A DNA stretch of 64,000 bases from Nitrospira sp. (GTDB lineage: Bacteria > Nitrospirota > Nitrospiria > Nitrospirales > Nitrospiraceae), in assembly GCA_018242665.1 (NCBI GenBank), contig JAFEBL010000013.1, positions 1 to 64,000 on the forward strand, written 5' to 3'. Numbering within the stretch: the first letter of the stretch is position 1; every line of letters starts with the position of its first letter. The notes under the pieces are model-generated. The model saw nothing but the letters and a program-made list of their open reading frames with translations, was not told the origin of the DNA and made no database searches. A program made the position numbers and the translations under genes. This document shows positions 1-8,426 of the stretch, in pieces.

Positions 1-55
1 AACCACCGACCTGCGGTTTACGAAACCGCTGCTCTGCCAACTGAGCTACGCCGGC
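1..55 (-). tRNA. tRNA-Thr (CGT), 3' end cut by the window edge
   Basis: On the minus strand the sequence begins GCCGGCGTAGCTC at base 55, giving a 7-base acceptor strand, the TA at positions 8-9, a D arm and an anticodon stem GCGGT/ACCGC. The seven-base loop TTCGTAA carries anticodon CGT, which reads ACG (Thr). The T arm starts and then runs off the left edge, so the T-loop and acceptor 3' strand are not visible. A sigma70-like promoter lies just upstream. Confidence 0.95.
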
Positions 56-92
56 TTACAGAAACGGGCAGATTGCGCACATCGGAAGCGCG

Positions 93-122
93 ATCTTACT
101 CAGGAGAGGAAACACCTGTCAA
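93..122 (-). promoter_or_regulatory. sigma70-like promoter of tRNA-Thr
   Basis: Minus-strand TTGACA (117-122) is followed by an 18-base spacer and TAAGAT (93-98). This would start transcription near base 86, about 30 bases before the mature tRNA 5' end. The perfect -35 box and its position ahead of a stable RNA gene make it likely. Confidence 0.65.
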
Positions 123-143
123 TGCAGAGATGCGATCTCTGCA
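123..143 (-). terminator. perfect 9-bp hairpin after the caspase-like gene
   Basis: TGCAGAGAT (123-131) and ATCTCTGCA (135-143) form a perfect 9-bp stem with a 3-base loop, 93 bases beyond the stop of the pseudo-caspase gene and immediately before the tRNA-Thr promoter. There is no U-tract after it, so it may be a factor-dependent stop, an RNA-stabilising hairpin or a palindromic protein site. Confidence 0.4.
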
Positions 144-235
144 GAATTCTCATTTCACGAAGAACGAGCCCTCGCTGCTGTATGGCATCTGATCGGAAAC
201 TGATACGACCGGCAATCCCGGCGTGCGTTCACCGA

Positions 236-2182
236 CTATTGCGGCCGTGATACGGGGATGCCGCGCAGGAGCGACTTTTCTCCGGCAGCTGGAAGGCAGC
301 GTGTCTCCTGGGCTGCGCCGGAGGACGTCTGCGCGGCGCCCCTGACTTGTCCCTGCACATAGGCGCACAATTCTCCGGTCAACACCGTGCCGTTCTTATC
401 CAAATCGGCTTCCCCCCGCATGCCTTTTAACAGGAAGTACGTAAACAGTCCGTGTTGCCCAGGCTGATAGGCCTGGGCCTCCTGCACGGCGGCGTTCCCG
501 ACCATCACCATGATCCGATCCGCTTCGTGTCCCTCCTGTGCGAGCCAACGCGGCGTGGCGACTCGGCCGGGATCGGAGCCGGCCGACGGCTCCAAGGAGA
601 GTTCCAGCATCAGCACGGCTTGCTTGACGGGCGCGTTGACGAGGGCGCGCTGCAACCGCGCCAGGGAAAAGGTTCTGGCCTGCGTGGAGACCGTCCCATC
701 GTAGGGCAGCAGCGAGACCGCCCCGGTCTCCTGGTCCACCAGGGCCCGCCCGGCCACATACACATACGCCGTCGTGTTCGGCCCGGCCTGTTTCGGGAGC
801 CATTGTTCGAAGATTTCGATCCAATCATCTTTCAGTCCCTTGGCATCCACCGCCACTTTCACCTTTTGCGAGGGCAGCCCCAAGACCGACTTAAAATATC
901 CACCCATGACCTCGGCGTCGCGTGCGGCCAATGTCATGGCCGACACCGCCCGATCACGAAACGTCCCCACCCCGACGGCAATCCCCACGGCTTGCGGCTG
1001 TACCGCCTTCGCGTTCTTGCTCGGCAACTGGTCCACATCCACGGAGAGGACCTCCGTGTTCCCGCCGGAATCAGGCCTGATCGCGACGAAGAACTTCTTG
1101 GCCGAAGGCAGCGTCACGTTCGGAGCCGCCCGCAATGCGCAGATCAGTTCCGCCTGTTCCACATTCAACACGCTGCCGACCTTGCCGTCCACGGTCACTC
1201 GCTTGATTTCACCGGGCTGAAGCAGGCCCAGGGCGACGGGAGTCGCGACGCCACCCACGATAGCGGCATGGCCTTTCAGCTCCACGGCCACCCCTTCAGC
1301 CGCCGCATTCCCCTCGTTTTTGACTTCAAACTCGACGCTGAACGTCTCGTTCGGTTCCAACACATGATTCTGGTTATGATCCCGCAAGATCGTCCGGAAC
1401 GAAAGCTGTGTCGCCTTCGACGGCGCAGCAGGGGGAGTCGGTTGAACGGCTTCCGCACTGGCTGGGGCCGCGGAGGCAGTGGCAGGCGCGGGCTGCAACG
1501 GCGAGACGGGAAGGGGCGGCTGCCCCGCTACAGGGAGCGGGGCCTCACGTCTCCCCTTGCCTGATTGAGCCTGTTCACGAATCTTGGTGGCCGTGCCGAG
1601 TTGTTCGGCCATTCCCTCAACGGCCCGACTAATCGCTTCCTGAGAGACAGAGTCCAGCCCGCTGATGTCGCAAGTCTCCGCATGCGCTTCAACCTCGCCG
1701 GTGATCATGCTCTGCAATTTCTTGCTGTGGAGGACCGTTCCCTGCCGATCGGTGTAGGCGAAATCCAGTCCGATGGCCACGGATGCGGGATAGGCTTTAT
1801 TGCCCTTGCGTGGGATAAAGGCATCAACCCGGCGCAGCCCCAATGCCACATCGACCACGCCATCACTGGCCTCGGCTGGAGCGCTAGGCTCAAACACCAC
1901 GCGTTCGAAGACCTGGGCCATGCGCTGCTTCATTTGCTTTTCCAACGCATCGCGGATCGGCAGCGACTGGGCCTGACCGCAGGCGTCCCGATAGTCGAGG
2001 GCGGCATTGCGGATCGTCGGATCCACACGCACATAGACTGTCAGCGGCAGATTGTAGTTGGTAGGGACTTTATGACGCAGGGTGAAGTACTGGCATCCGG
2101 TCGAGAGCAGAAGCATCGCGGCGACCGCCACGAGAGGACCGCGGGAACACCACGAAAAACGACTTCCGATGCGAGCACGCAT
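236..2182 (-). CDS. lipoprotein with degenerate caspase-like (C14) domain
   Basis: 648 aa. The N-terminus has a basic region and hydrophobic stretch ending in a lipobox (LLSTGC), so the mature protein should be lipid-anchored. A Pro/Ala-rich linker (about 220-260) leads to an immunoglobulin-like CARDB-type segment (about 265-375, containing LEPNETFSVEFEVKNEG). The C-terminal 250 residues follow the caspase/metacaspase fold: an N-terminal strand, DAEVM helix, YVYVAGRA strand and a closing HGLFTYFLLKGMRGEADLD segment. The expected GHG is GRA and the expected D-x-C-x-G segment reads LELSLEPSAG, so both catalytic His and Cys are absent. The start at 2182 is chosen because a promoter (2204-2233) overlaps the longer frame. 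Possibly a peptide-binding or scaffold protein; role unknown. Confidence 0.8.
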   Translation of the reverse strand: MRARIGSRFSWCSRGPLVAVAAMLLLSTGCQYFTLRHKVPTNYNLPLTVYVRVDPTIRNAALDYRDACGQAQSLPIRDALEKQMKQRMAQVFERVVFEPSAPAEASDGVVDVALGLRRVDAFIPRKGNKAYPASVAIGLDFAYTDRQGTVLHSKKLQSMITGEVEAHAETCDISGLDSVSQEAISRAVEGMAEQLGTATKIREQAQSGKGRREAPLPVAGQPPLPVSPLQPAPATASAAPASAEAVQPTPPAAPSKATQLSFRTILRDHNQNHVLEPNETFSVEFEVKNEGNAAAEGVAVELKGHAAIVGGVATPVALGLLQPGEIKRVTVDGKVGSVLNVEQAELICALRAAPNVTLPSAKKFFVAIRPDSGGNTEVLSVDVDQLPSKNAKAVQPQAVGIAVGVGTFRDRAVSAMTLAARDAEVMGGYFKSVLGLPSQKVKVAVDAKGLKDDWIEIFEQWLPKQAGPNTTAYVYVAGRALVDQETGAVSLLPYDGTVSTQARTFSLARLQRALVNAPVKQAVLMLELSLEPSAGSDPGRVATPRWLAQEGHEADRIMVMVGNAAVQEAQAYQPGQHGLFTYFLLKGMRGEADLDKNGTVLTGELCAYVQGQVRGAAQTSSGAAQETRCLPAAGEKSLLRGIPVSRPQ

Positions 2183-2203
2183 GAATCGCTGCACAATAGA
2201 TTC

Positions 2204-2233
2204 GTTATACCCAATCTGGTGAAGACATAACAA
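2204..2233 (-). promoter_or_regulatory. sigma70-like promoter of the pseudo-caspase gene
   Basis: Minus-strand TTGTTA (2228-2233), an 18-base spacer and TATAAC (2204-2209). Predicted transcription start is near 2197, leaving a leader of about 15 bases before the ATG at 2182. This argues against the longer reading frame beginning at 2233. Confidence 0.5.
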
Positions 2234-2272
2234 CGGGGCCTCGCCGCGTTGACAGGTGCACCTCGCTCCGTT

Positions 2273-3190
2273 ATGGTCCAGCGCGTGGTTCCGACGAACG
2301 CATCGACCCGCTCTTCGCCACCGCCGTCATGGTCATGGGGCGCCGCTGCCGACTTGATTCGACTGCGCAACCAATCAGGCACCTGGCTGCTGATGTGGCC
2401 AAGCCTGTGGGCCCTAGTCCTCGCGAATCAGGGTCGTCCGCCTCTCTGGTTGATAGGCGTCTTCGTGCTGGGCTCGTTCCTGATGCGAAGTCTGGGCGTC
2501 GTCATCAACGACGTGGCTGATCGAAAATTCGACAAACACGTCGCACGCACCAGTCGTCGCCCATTAGCGTCGGGGAGATTAACCCTCGGACATGCCGTGA
2601 TCGTGGCTTCAAGCCTGACGGCGATGGCGGCGGTACTCGTCGGCATGCTCAATTGGGCAACCATCCGGCTCAGTCCGATTGCCCTTTTCTTGGCCGCCAT
2701 CTATCCATTTTGTAAACGGTGGATTCACGTGCCGCAGGCGGTCTTAGGCATCGCGTTCGGCTGGGGCGCCGTCATGGCCTGGGCCGCCTCGCGCGGGACC
2801 ATTGATCCGCAAGCCTGGTGGCTCTTTGGTGCAACCATCTGTTGGGCCATTGCCTACGACACGATTTATGCGCTGCAGGATCGTGAGGATGACCAGCGAA
2901 TCGGGGTGAAATCGTCGGCGCTGCTGTTTGGTTCTGCGGTTTCGCCCGCCGTGGGGATGTTCCTAACCGGGATGGTGGGCTGTCTGATTATGGCCGGACG
3001 CTTGTCCGGCCTCGGAATCGGCTACTATGCCATCCTCGCCCTGATCAGCGGGATCTTCCTCCGGCAGGTGCGGCGCTTACGGGTTCCGCTTGCGCCGCAC
3101 GAAGCCTTCGGTATGTTTTACGAACATGTGTATGTCGGAGCAGGCGTCCTGATGGCGCTCTGGATCGGCACAGTCGGAGGGACGCCCTAA
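2273..3190 (+). CDS. ubiA: UbiA-family prenyltransferase
   Basis: 305 aa integral membrane protein. It has both aspartate-rich prenyl-diphosphate motifs of the UbiA family: NDVADRKFDKHVARTSRRPL near residue 80 and YALQDREDDQRIGVKSSALL near residue 205, with about eight hydrophobic helices. The enzyme joins a polyprenyl tail to an aromatic quinone precursor. Family members closest to 4-hydroxybenzoate transferase (UbiA) and the futalosine-pathway enzyme MqnP share these motifs, so the substrate cannot be fixed from sequence; in a menaquinone-using Nitrospira the MqnP role is an attractive alternative. ATG at 2273 was preferred to an in-frame TTG at 2249. It converges with the dihaem cytochrome gene, stop to stop, one base apart. 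Confidence 0.88.
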   Translation: MVQRVVPTNASTRSSPPPSWSWGAAADLIRLRNQSGTWLLMWPSLWALVLANQGRPPLWLIGVFVLGSFLMRSLGVVINDVADRKFDKHVARTSRRPLASGRLTLGHAVIVASSLTAMAAVLVGMLNWATIRLSPIALFLAAIYPFCKRWIHVPQAVLGIAFGWGAVMAWAASRGTIDPQAWWLFGATICWAIAYDTIYALQDREDDQRIGVKSSALLFGSAVSPAVGMFLTGMVGCLIMAGRLSGLGIGYYAILALISGIFLRQVRRLRVPLAPHEAFGMFYEHVYVGAGVLMALWIGTVGGTP

Positions 3191-3191
3191 C

Positions 3192-4205
3192 CTATTCTTC
3201 GCTCACCTTGCCCAACGGCTTGTCCGGCTTCGGAGCCCGAAGGGTCTTCAGGTAGAGCGCCACCGCCTTGGCATCGGCGTCGTTCAGGCCCAAGCTCGGC
3301 ATACGAGTATCGGGCTTCATCGCTTGCGGGTTCCGCAGCCACCGATACACCCACGTCGGATTCAATCGATAGCCAGCCCGATCCAGGGCGGGGCCAACCT
3401 TTCCACCCTCTTCTCCGATCTTGTGGCAGCCATTGCACCCATACTTGGTCACATAGATTTGCTTGCCGACTTCGACGAGTTTCGCGGCAGCATCCGGCTT
3501 CATGTTCAAATCGGGCCGCGCAATGTTCACGCCCTTCCCTGGCCTGGTCGTAAAATTCGCAAGTGAGGCTGTGGCTTGGTCGAGCTCTTTTTTGGCCTGC
3601 CCCATCGCCTGCATTTCTTTGGCATAGGCATTGTCGTCGACTTCCACACCCTTTTTGTCGGCTTCGTCGCTGGCCTTCTTCTCGGCTTCCTGCTCCACAC
3701 GTTCCGCCTCTTTATACTTTTGCTCGGCGGATTGCTTGGCTTCTTGGAGTTCTTTCTTACGACCTTCGACGTTAAATTCCAATTTTTTGCCGTGCAAGGA
3801 GCGCACGTAGCCGACGATGCCCCAAACTTCTTCTTCGGAGAGCGTGTACTTAAACGTCGGCATGGTCGGGACGGCGAATTCATCATCCCCGATCTTGTCG
3901 CCATTCGGACTCGTGTCCTTCATATCGCGGGAGATCGTATTGAAGATGTCTTCGTCCTTGAACGTGCCCATTTCCGATTTGTTGGAGAGGTCTTTCGGCT
4001 TCGGGTCGGACATGGAGGACCAGTTAAAGCCCTCGTTCTGCTTGCCGGTTTCTCCGTGACAATGCATGCAATAGTGCGCATAGAGCTTCTTGCCCTTGGC
4101 GGCCTGTTCACTCTGCATCATCGAACAACCGGCACCGATGAGGCCCGAGAGGCCCACGACTCCGACGACCGCTCCAAAGACGCGTATTCTTCGCCACGCC
4201 CTCAT
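3192..4205 (-). CDS. dihaem c-type cytochrome lipoprotein with central coiled coil
   Basis: 337 aa, last gene of the respiratory operon. A hydrophobic signal ends in a lipobox (LIGAGC). The first haem site is YCMHCH near residue 45, with a methionine-bearing segment (VPTMPTF) as possible distal ligand; the second is GCNGCH near residue 265, with DTRMPSLGL as distal ligand. Between the two cytochrome domains is an 80-residue stretch very rich in Lys, Glu and Ala (about 120-200) predicted to be a coiled coil, which is unusual in a dihaem cytochrome. Start ATG at 4205 lies two bases after the stop of the NxrC-like gene, so the pair is tightly coupled. Probable membrane-tethered electron carrier facing the periplasm. 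Confidence 0.87.
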   Translation of the reverse strand: MRAWRRIRVFGAVVGVVGLSGLIGAGCSMMQSEQAAKGKKLYAHYCMHCHGETGKQNEGFNWSSMSDPKPKDLSNKSEMGTFKDEDIFNTISRDMKDTSPNGDKIGDDEFAVPTMPTFKYTLSEEEVWGIVGYVRSLHGKKLEFNVEGRKKELQEAKQSAEQKYKEAERVEQEAEKKASDEADKKGVEVDDNAYAKEMQAMGQAKKELDQATASLANFTTRPGKGVNIARPDLNMKPDAAAKLVEVGKQIYVTKYGCNGCHKIGEEGGKVGPALDRAGYRLNPTWVYRWLRNPQAMKPDTRMPSLGLNDADAKAVALYLKTLRAPKPDKPLGKVSEE

Positions 4206-4207
4206 GC

Positions 4208-5035
4208 TCACGACCCTTTCTTTAAACGTCTCACGAGGGCCATCTCGAATCCCAACGCGAGGCCTACCGCGAGTAATGCGTACATGTACGCCGAATAGTC
4301 CGCTGGCGCATCGGCACGGAAATACCACCAGGAGGAAATGGCTTTTTCAGAGCCCTTTTCTTTTGGCTGACCGCTGTCCATCTTTTTGCCGTCCCAGACC
4401 GCGAAGGCGATGCTGCCAAATTCGCCAAGCTTGAATTGGGTATCTTCCGCAACATGCTCCGTGTTCAATGGCCGCGAGAAGACGACCTTCCACACGCCGC
4501 CCTGGTAGACCCCCTTGGCCTTCACGTCCTGATGACTGTGTGGCTTGAGCGTGCCGAAACCCTTCGCGCCCAGGTCAGACCCTTTGCCGTCTTTATTTTT
4601 CCAGTACCAGATATTGACCGGCCCACCCTCGACCTGCGCCATGGGCTGACCGTGCGCGAAGTGCGCCTTGGTATCGCCGACCATGAACTCCAAGGCAGCC
4701 GCATCATCGGGATCCTCAGAGGGATCCGAATATTCCAGCATGATGGCGACGGTGGTTCCATCGTGGAGACCGCGGACCTTGACACTTTTCGCGGTCACCT
4801 CCGTGATTCGAACCGGCCAGTGGACCTGAGGAGACATGGGGAATTCAGACACGGAGGCAGTAGCCCATGCCGCTGCCGTGGGATCATCCGCCGGAAGGGA
4901 GCCCTTCACCAGTGCCGCGCGCACTGCGACGCTCTGCTGACTATAGGCGGGCTGTACTTCAGCAGCCATGCACAGCCCTAACAGGCCGACGGCTCCAACC
5001 CACCATCTCGTTCCTACGCTCCTCACTCGTGCCAT
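4208..5035 (-). CDS. NxrC-like / ethylbenzene dehydrogenase-type haem-binding subunit
   Basis: 275 aa with an N-terminal signal peptide (hydrophobic 14-30, AYSQQ cleavage region) and a C-terminal transmembrane helix (about 245-265). The body resembles the haem b-binding gamma subunit of type II DMSO-reductase-family enzymes (EbdC, ClrC, NxrC), with beta-rich segments and candidate Met/Lys ligands around HGQPMAQVEGG and WYWKNKDGKG. Nitrospira are known to encode several NxrC candidates, some away from nxrAB. Here no NxrA or NxrB is adjacent, so it may feed electrons into the neighbouring cytochromes instead of serving the nitrite oxidoreductase core. An AAGGGG ribosome site precedes the ATG. 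Family call good; partner uncertain. Confidence 0.75.
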   Translation of the reverse strand: MARVRSVGTRWWVGAVGLLGLCMAAEVQPAYSQQSVAVRAALVKGSLPADDPTAAAWATASVSEFPMSPQVHWPVRITEVTAKSVKVRGLHDGTTVAIMLEYSDPSEDPDDAAALEFMVGDTKAHFAHGQPMAQVEGGPVNIWYWKNKDGKGSDLGAKGFGTLKPHSHQDVKAKGVYQGGVWKVVFSRPLNTEHVAEDTQFKLGEFGSIAFAVWDGKKMDSGQPKEKGSEKAISSWWYFRADAPADYSAYMYALLAVGLALGFEMALVRRLKKGS

Positions 5036-5075
5036 ACGTTCCCCTTAATTGCTCAGCAGTCTCGGATCGGAGACA

Positions 5076-5801
5076 TTACTCGGACTCATCCCAGGTCCTC
5101 GGTTTCTGTCCAGCTCCGTCATATTCGCCCATGATCACTTTCCAGATGTCCTCATCAGACATTTCCATTTCCCATCGAGGCATGGCCGTTTTCCATGGCA
5201 TCCCTTCGACCGGAAGGCCGACGCCTCCCTTCTTGATCCGCCAGAACAGATAACTTTCCTGCAACATGGCGATCGTCGTCGGATCCTTAAAGTTGGCCGG
5301 CGGCGGCGTAAATCCAGCGGCCGCGAACCCTTTGCCATCAAAATTGCCGTGGCAGGGCGCGCAACGCGAGGCATATAAGCCTTTGCCGTACATAATATTC
5401 TCGGGCGTTTTCGGGACTGGGTTGGAGAGTCCAGTGTATTCGCCGGGAGGAGCAGGGTGGATCGTGCGATTTTCACCAGGGGGGGCGTCGCTCGAAGCCG
5501 TGCTGCCATAGGTCTGCCATCCCACGAGAATCGGGAACAGGGCCAACACGAGATACCGCGCGCTACTGAGCGCTCCGCCGCTCTCACCGGTCAGGAAGCG
5601 GAGGATCGGTTGAAAGAAAGCATCTTTCGATTCGCCGCTTAAAGTGGCAAACAGCACCGAACCTGACATCACCAGCATCAGGTACAGAAAGATCAAACTC
5701 GAAGGCAGCGGCGCACTGTGCGGCAAGATCGGGACAATAAATTTCAAGAACAGATAGATACAGACCGTCAGTATGATTGGTCTGATAAGTACGCCTCCCA
5801 T
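5076..5801 (-). CDS. membrane-anchored monohaem cytochrome c
   Basis: 241 aa. Three hydrophobic helices (about 5-25, 33-55 and 82-100) anchor a C-terminal cytochrome c domain with one haem site, RCAPCHGNFDGKG near residue 145, and a distal-ligand candidate in EGMPWKTAMP near residue 205. The domain resembles the class of caa3/cbb3-type membrane cytochromes. A strong ribosome site (GAGGAGGAAGG) directly precedes the ATG. Genes on both sides lie within 30-40 bases, so it belongs to the respiratory operon. Likely an electron carrier between the bc complex and its partners. Confidence 0.85.
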   Translation of the reverse strand: MGGVLIRPIILTVCIYLFLKFIVPILPHSAPLPSSLIFLYLMLVMSGSVLFATLSGESKDAFFQPILRFLTGESGGALSSARYLVLALFPILVGWQTYGSTASSDAPPGENRTIHPAPPGEYTGLSNPVPKTPENIMYGKGLYASRCAPCHGNFDGKGFAAAGFTPPPANFKDPTTIAMLQESYLFWRIKKGGVGLPVEGMPWKTAMPRWEMEMSDEDIWKVIMGEYDGAGQKPRTWDESE

Positions 5802-5831
5802 ACCTTCCTCCTCTGCTTCACCGACAATAAC

Positions 5832-6452
5832 TTATCGTGCCTGCGCCACCGCAACGGTGCCGGCATCCGCAGCCTTCACCGGAGCCGGGGTGGCACGGGG
5901 AATGTCTAGTTCCGAGGGGCTCACGCTGATGGGCTCGCCACTCATTTGTTGCAAGAACGCGATAACCGAAAGAATTTCGTTCTTCGACAGACCGATAGGA
6001 TTTCTATTGATGTACGGCATGCGGGCCGGATATTCCTTCGGGATCCCCTCATGTCGGTAGTCCAGATACAGATAGGCTTGCGGTTCCGTCAGGCTCTCAA
6101 AAATGAACTCGCGTGAGAGTTTCGCGCCGATACCTTTGAGGTCTGGACAGCGGGCCGATTCGCTCGGACCAATGGAATGGCAGAGGGCACATTGCCCCTT
6201 GCTGAAGAAGATCTTCTGTCCGATCGAAGCCATGTCCGTCGGGGTCTTGATGTCGGCGATATTGATGCTCTCTTCCGCCGGGGGCAACGACGCCATCTGA
6301 GGGACGGCCAGGGCAACCAGTGAGAATAAGCCGAGCACGATCGCCACAAAGCCGATGACCCGGAGAAACTGCCCCTTGATGAAGAGCAGAATCACGATTC
6401 CCAGGCCGACGACACAGAGACCGATTAGCTGCAATTTGACTACTTCACTCAT
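5832..6452 (-). CDS. membrane-anchored monohaem cytochrome c
   Basis: 206 aa. Two N-terminal hydrophobic helices (about 8-25 and 30-50) are followed by a single haem-c site, QCALCHSIG near residue 90, and an ARMPYINRNP segment near 143 that can supply the distal Met. The C-terminus is Ala/Pro-rich. The ribosome site GAGGACTT precedes the ATG. Embedded between the second bd-like gene and another cytochrome c gene in the operon. Confidence 0.85.
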   Translation of the reverse strand: MSEVVKLQLIGLCVVGLGIVILLFIKGQFLRVIGFVAIVLGLFSLVALAVPQMASLPPAEESINIADIKTPTDMASIGQKIFFSKGQCALCHSIGPSESARCPDLKGIGAKLSREFIFESLTEPQAYLYLDYRHEGIPKEYPARMPYINRNPIGLSKNEILSVIAFLQQMSGEPISVSPSELDIPRATPAPVKAADAGTVAVAQAR

Positions 6453-6517
6453 AAGTCCTCAACAAAGGATAATGATCACGGCTTCTTCTGTGTATCAGAA
6501 GAAGATCGTCTACCCGA

Positions 6518-8398
6518 TCAGACCGGACGCTGCCCCTCAGATGCTTCGGTCGCTGGGGCATCCAACGCAGGCGACCCGCCCGCCATGGCCGGAATCCGGC
6601 CTGGCTCGGCAGAGCCCTTTGCACTGGCTGCCGCCTTGGCCTTGTCTCCCATGGTGGCGACCCAGAAAATGAACGCCACAAGCATGCAGAACAGGAATGT
6701 GTTAAGCGCCATCAACGCGGCGGCGTAACCGAGCGCAGGAGAGAAGGCGTACTGAGAAGAATCACGCATGACGCCATAGACATGCCAATGAACACGCGAC
6801 GAGGAACGGGCATACCCCATCAAGGTCATCAGCAGAATGACCATGACCGCGTTCAAGACCAGCGAATAGCCGGCGCGAGGGGGCATCTTGCCCCAGACCA
6901 TTTCAGTGGTAGTCTTTGCACTTTTCAGCAGCAGCGCCGTCAGCGGGGTGATCGTCAACATAACGAAAATCACGATGCCGACTTGCGAGGTTGAGAAGTA
7001 GTTGATGCGGATGATGGCCGGGACAAAGTATCCCCAGACGCCGAGCACGATCACGGCGATTCCCGCCAGCACCAGTACGGCCCCCATCACGGACTTCGCC
7101 ACTTTCGCCCAGCCGGCCGTGTCTTCCTTGCCTGCACGCCAGTACATAATGAAGCTCATGAATGTCACGAGCACCATCAGATTCGAGACTGTCATCTTCG
7201 CCGACATGACACCAAATACACCCAAGAGTGGATGGTGCGTGCCGCCCATTTTCTGAGCTTCTTCGAGACTGGCAACCAGTGAATGCGGCGTCATCCAGAC
7301 GGCGAGACACAACAGCAGGATGATCAACATCGCCATGATCGGCTTTCGATACTGGCCCTCGGATCCCGGTATTCGATGAGTAATCCCCATCCAAAAATAA
7401 TAGTTGGATCCGAGGAATAACACTCCGATCAGCATGGCCTGCAGGATGAACAACCAGGAGAGGAATCCGCCCATGAGCGTGATGCCCATCTGTTGGTTGT
7501 ACTGGTAGATTTCCCGCATCAACCAATAGCCAGCGAAAGGCAGGGGCAACAAACCGAACACGCCGATAAAGTTCCCGACGTAGCCCATCCAGTCGTAGTG
7601 ATAACGTTCTTCAGCGCTTTTGGCCGACAGGTAGCGAATACCCGCATAGGCTCCGCAGATGTAGCCGCCAAGCACCACGTTGGCGATGATGCGATGGATG
7701 TTCACCGGCCACCAGGTGGGATTCCAGGTCGCGGCCCAGGCTCGTTCGAAATCTGTGCCTTCGGCGATAACCACCGGGCTCGCCTGGAAGGTGGCCCACG
7801 AGTTGGGAACGATCATGATGAAGAAGGCGAAGACGTTCAACAGGAAGCCCAAAAAGATATGGAATTTTTTCCCATTGCCCTCGGACATGGCGTCCCAACC
7901 GTACCAGTAGAGGTACAGCGTGGCGGTTTCCACGAGGAACAATCCGCAGTAGACGAGGAATGAGGGGAAAAAGATGTCGGTCAAATAGGCCATCAGTTTC
8001 GGATAGAAGCCGATCAAGAGGAACAGCAAGATTCCACCAAACAACGCGGTGGTGGCGTAGGACGAGGTGAGCAGCTTGGTGAACTCTTTGGCCAACTTAT
8101 CGTAGCGCTTGTCGCCGGACTTCCAACCGACGACTTCGCACAACCAGGCAAAAATCGGCACACCCAGCACGAAGCCGGCGAGAAGGAGATGCAGCTGCGC
8201 GATGATCCACACGAGATTGCGGCTTCCAACATAGGGGATGTCCCGATAGGCGGTGGGTGCTTGGGCAGCCGCATCTTGGGCCATGGCCAAGTCCGGTATG
8301 CCCATCCAGCCGAGCACTGCGGCACATCCGGCCAGCAAGGCCACAGGCCCTGCGGTGTGGCGCACCTGATTATCGATCGTCCGCCCTTGGTTCATCAT
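6518..8398 (-). CDS. cytochrome bd-like subunit I homologue (bd-like II)
   Basis: 626 aa, about 14 hydrophobic helices, with a signal-like N-terminal helix ending LAMAQDAAAQ. It is a distant CydA relative: AQLHLLLAGFVLGVPIF carries the position of CydA His19 and PVNIHRIIANVVLGG the position of His186, and an acidic residue (LFLVETATLYLYW) matches the CydA proton-path helix. The GWxxxExGRQPW quinol loop is missing and no cydB is nearby. This fits the Nitrospirota-type bd-superfamily branch thought to lack a quinol site. The C-terminus is longer than in its paralogue at 12371. Start chosen at 8398 because GAGGTG lies six bases upstream; 8395 or 8425 are alternatives. Catalytic role (oxygen reduction or electron transfer) unproven. 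Confidence 0.78.
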   Translation of the reverse strand: MMNQGRTIDNQVRHTAGPVALLAGCAAVLGWMGIPDLAMAQDAAAQAPTAYRDIPYVGSRNLVWIIAQLHLLLAGFVLGVPIFAWLCEVVGWKSGDKRYDKLAKEFTKLLTSSYATTALFGGILLFLLIGFYPKLMAYLTDIFFPSFLVYCGLFLVETATLYLYWYGWDAMSEGNGKKFHIFLGFLLNVFAFFIMIVPNSWATFQASPVVIAEGTDFERAWAATWNPTWWPVNIHRIIANVVLGGYICGAYAGIRYLSAKSAEERYHYDWMGYVGNFIGVFGLLPLPFAGYWLMREIYQYNQQMGITLMGGFLSWLFILQAMLIGVLFLGSNYYFWMGITHRIPGSEGQYRKPIMAMLIILLLCLAVWMTPHSLVASLEEAQKMGGTHHPLLGVFGVMSAKMTVSNLMVLVTFMSFIMYWRAGKEDTAGWAKVAKSVMGAVLVLAGIAVIVLGVWGYFVPAIIRINYFSTSQVGIVIFVMLTITPLTALLLKSAKTTTEMVWGKMPPRAGYSLVLNAVMVILLMTLMGYARSSSRVHWHVYGVMRDSSQYAFSPALGYAAALMALNTFLFCMLVAFIFWVATMGDKAKAAASAKGSAEPGRIPAMAGGSPALDAPATEASEGQRPV

Positions 8399-8426
8399 GC
8401 TTGTCACCTCGTCGTGCGCCATCATG

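Noticed and set aside
452-1564. 370-aa plus-strand open frame antisense to the pseudo-caspase gene
   Set aside because: Low-complexity Arg/Gly/His-rich translation, no ribosome site and no family motif; it is a shadow of the high-GC coding strand.
6518-8398. A true cytochrome bd quinol oxidase
   Set aside because: No CydB gene and no quinol-binding loop in either CydA-like protein.
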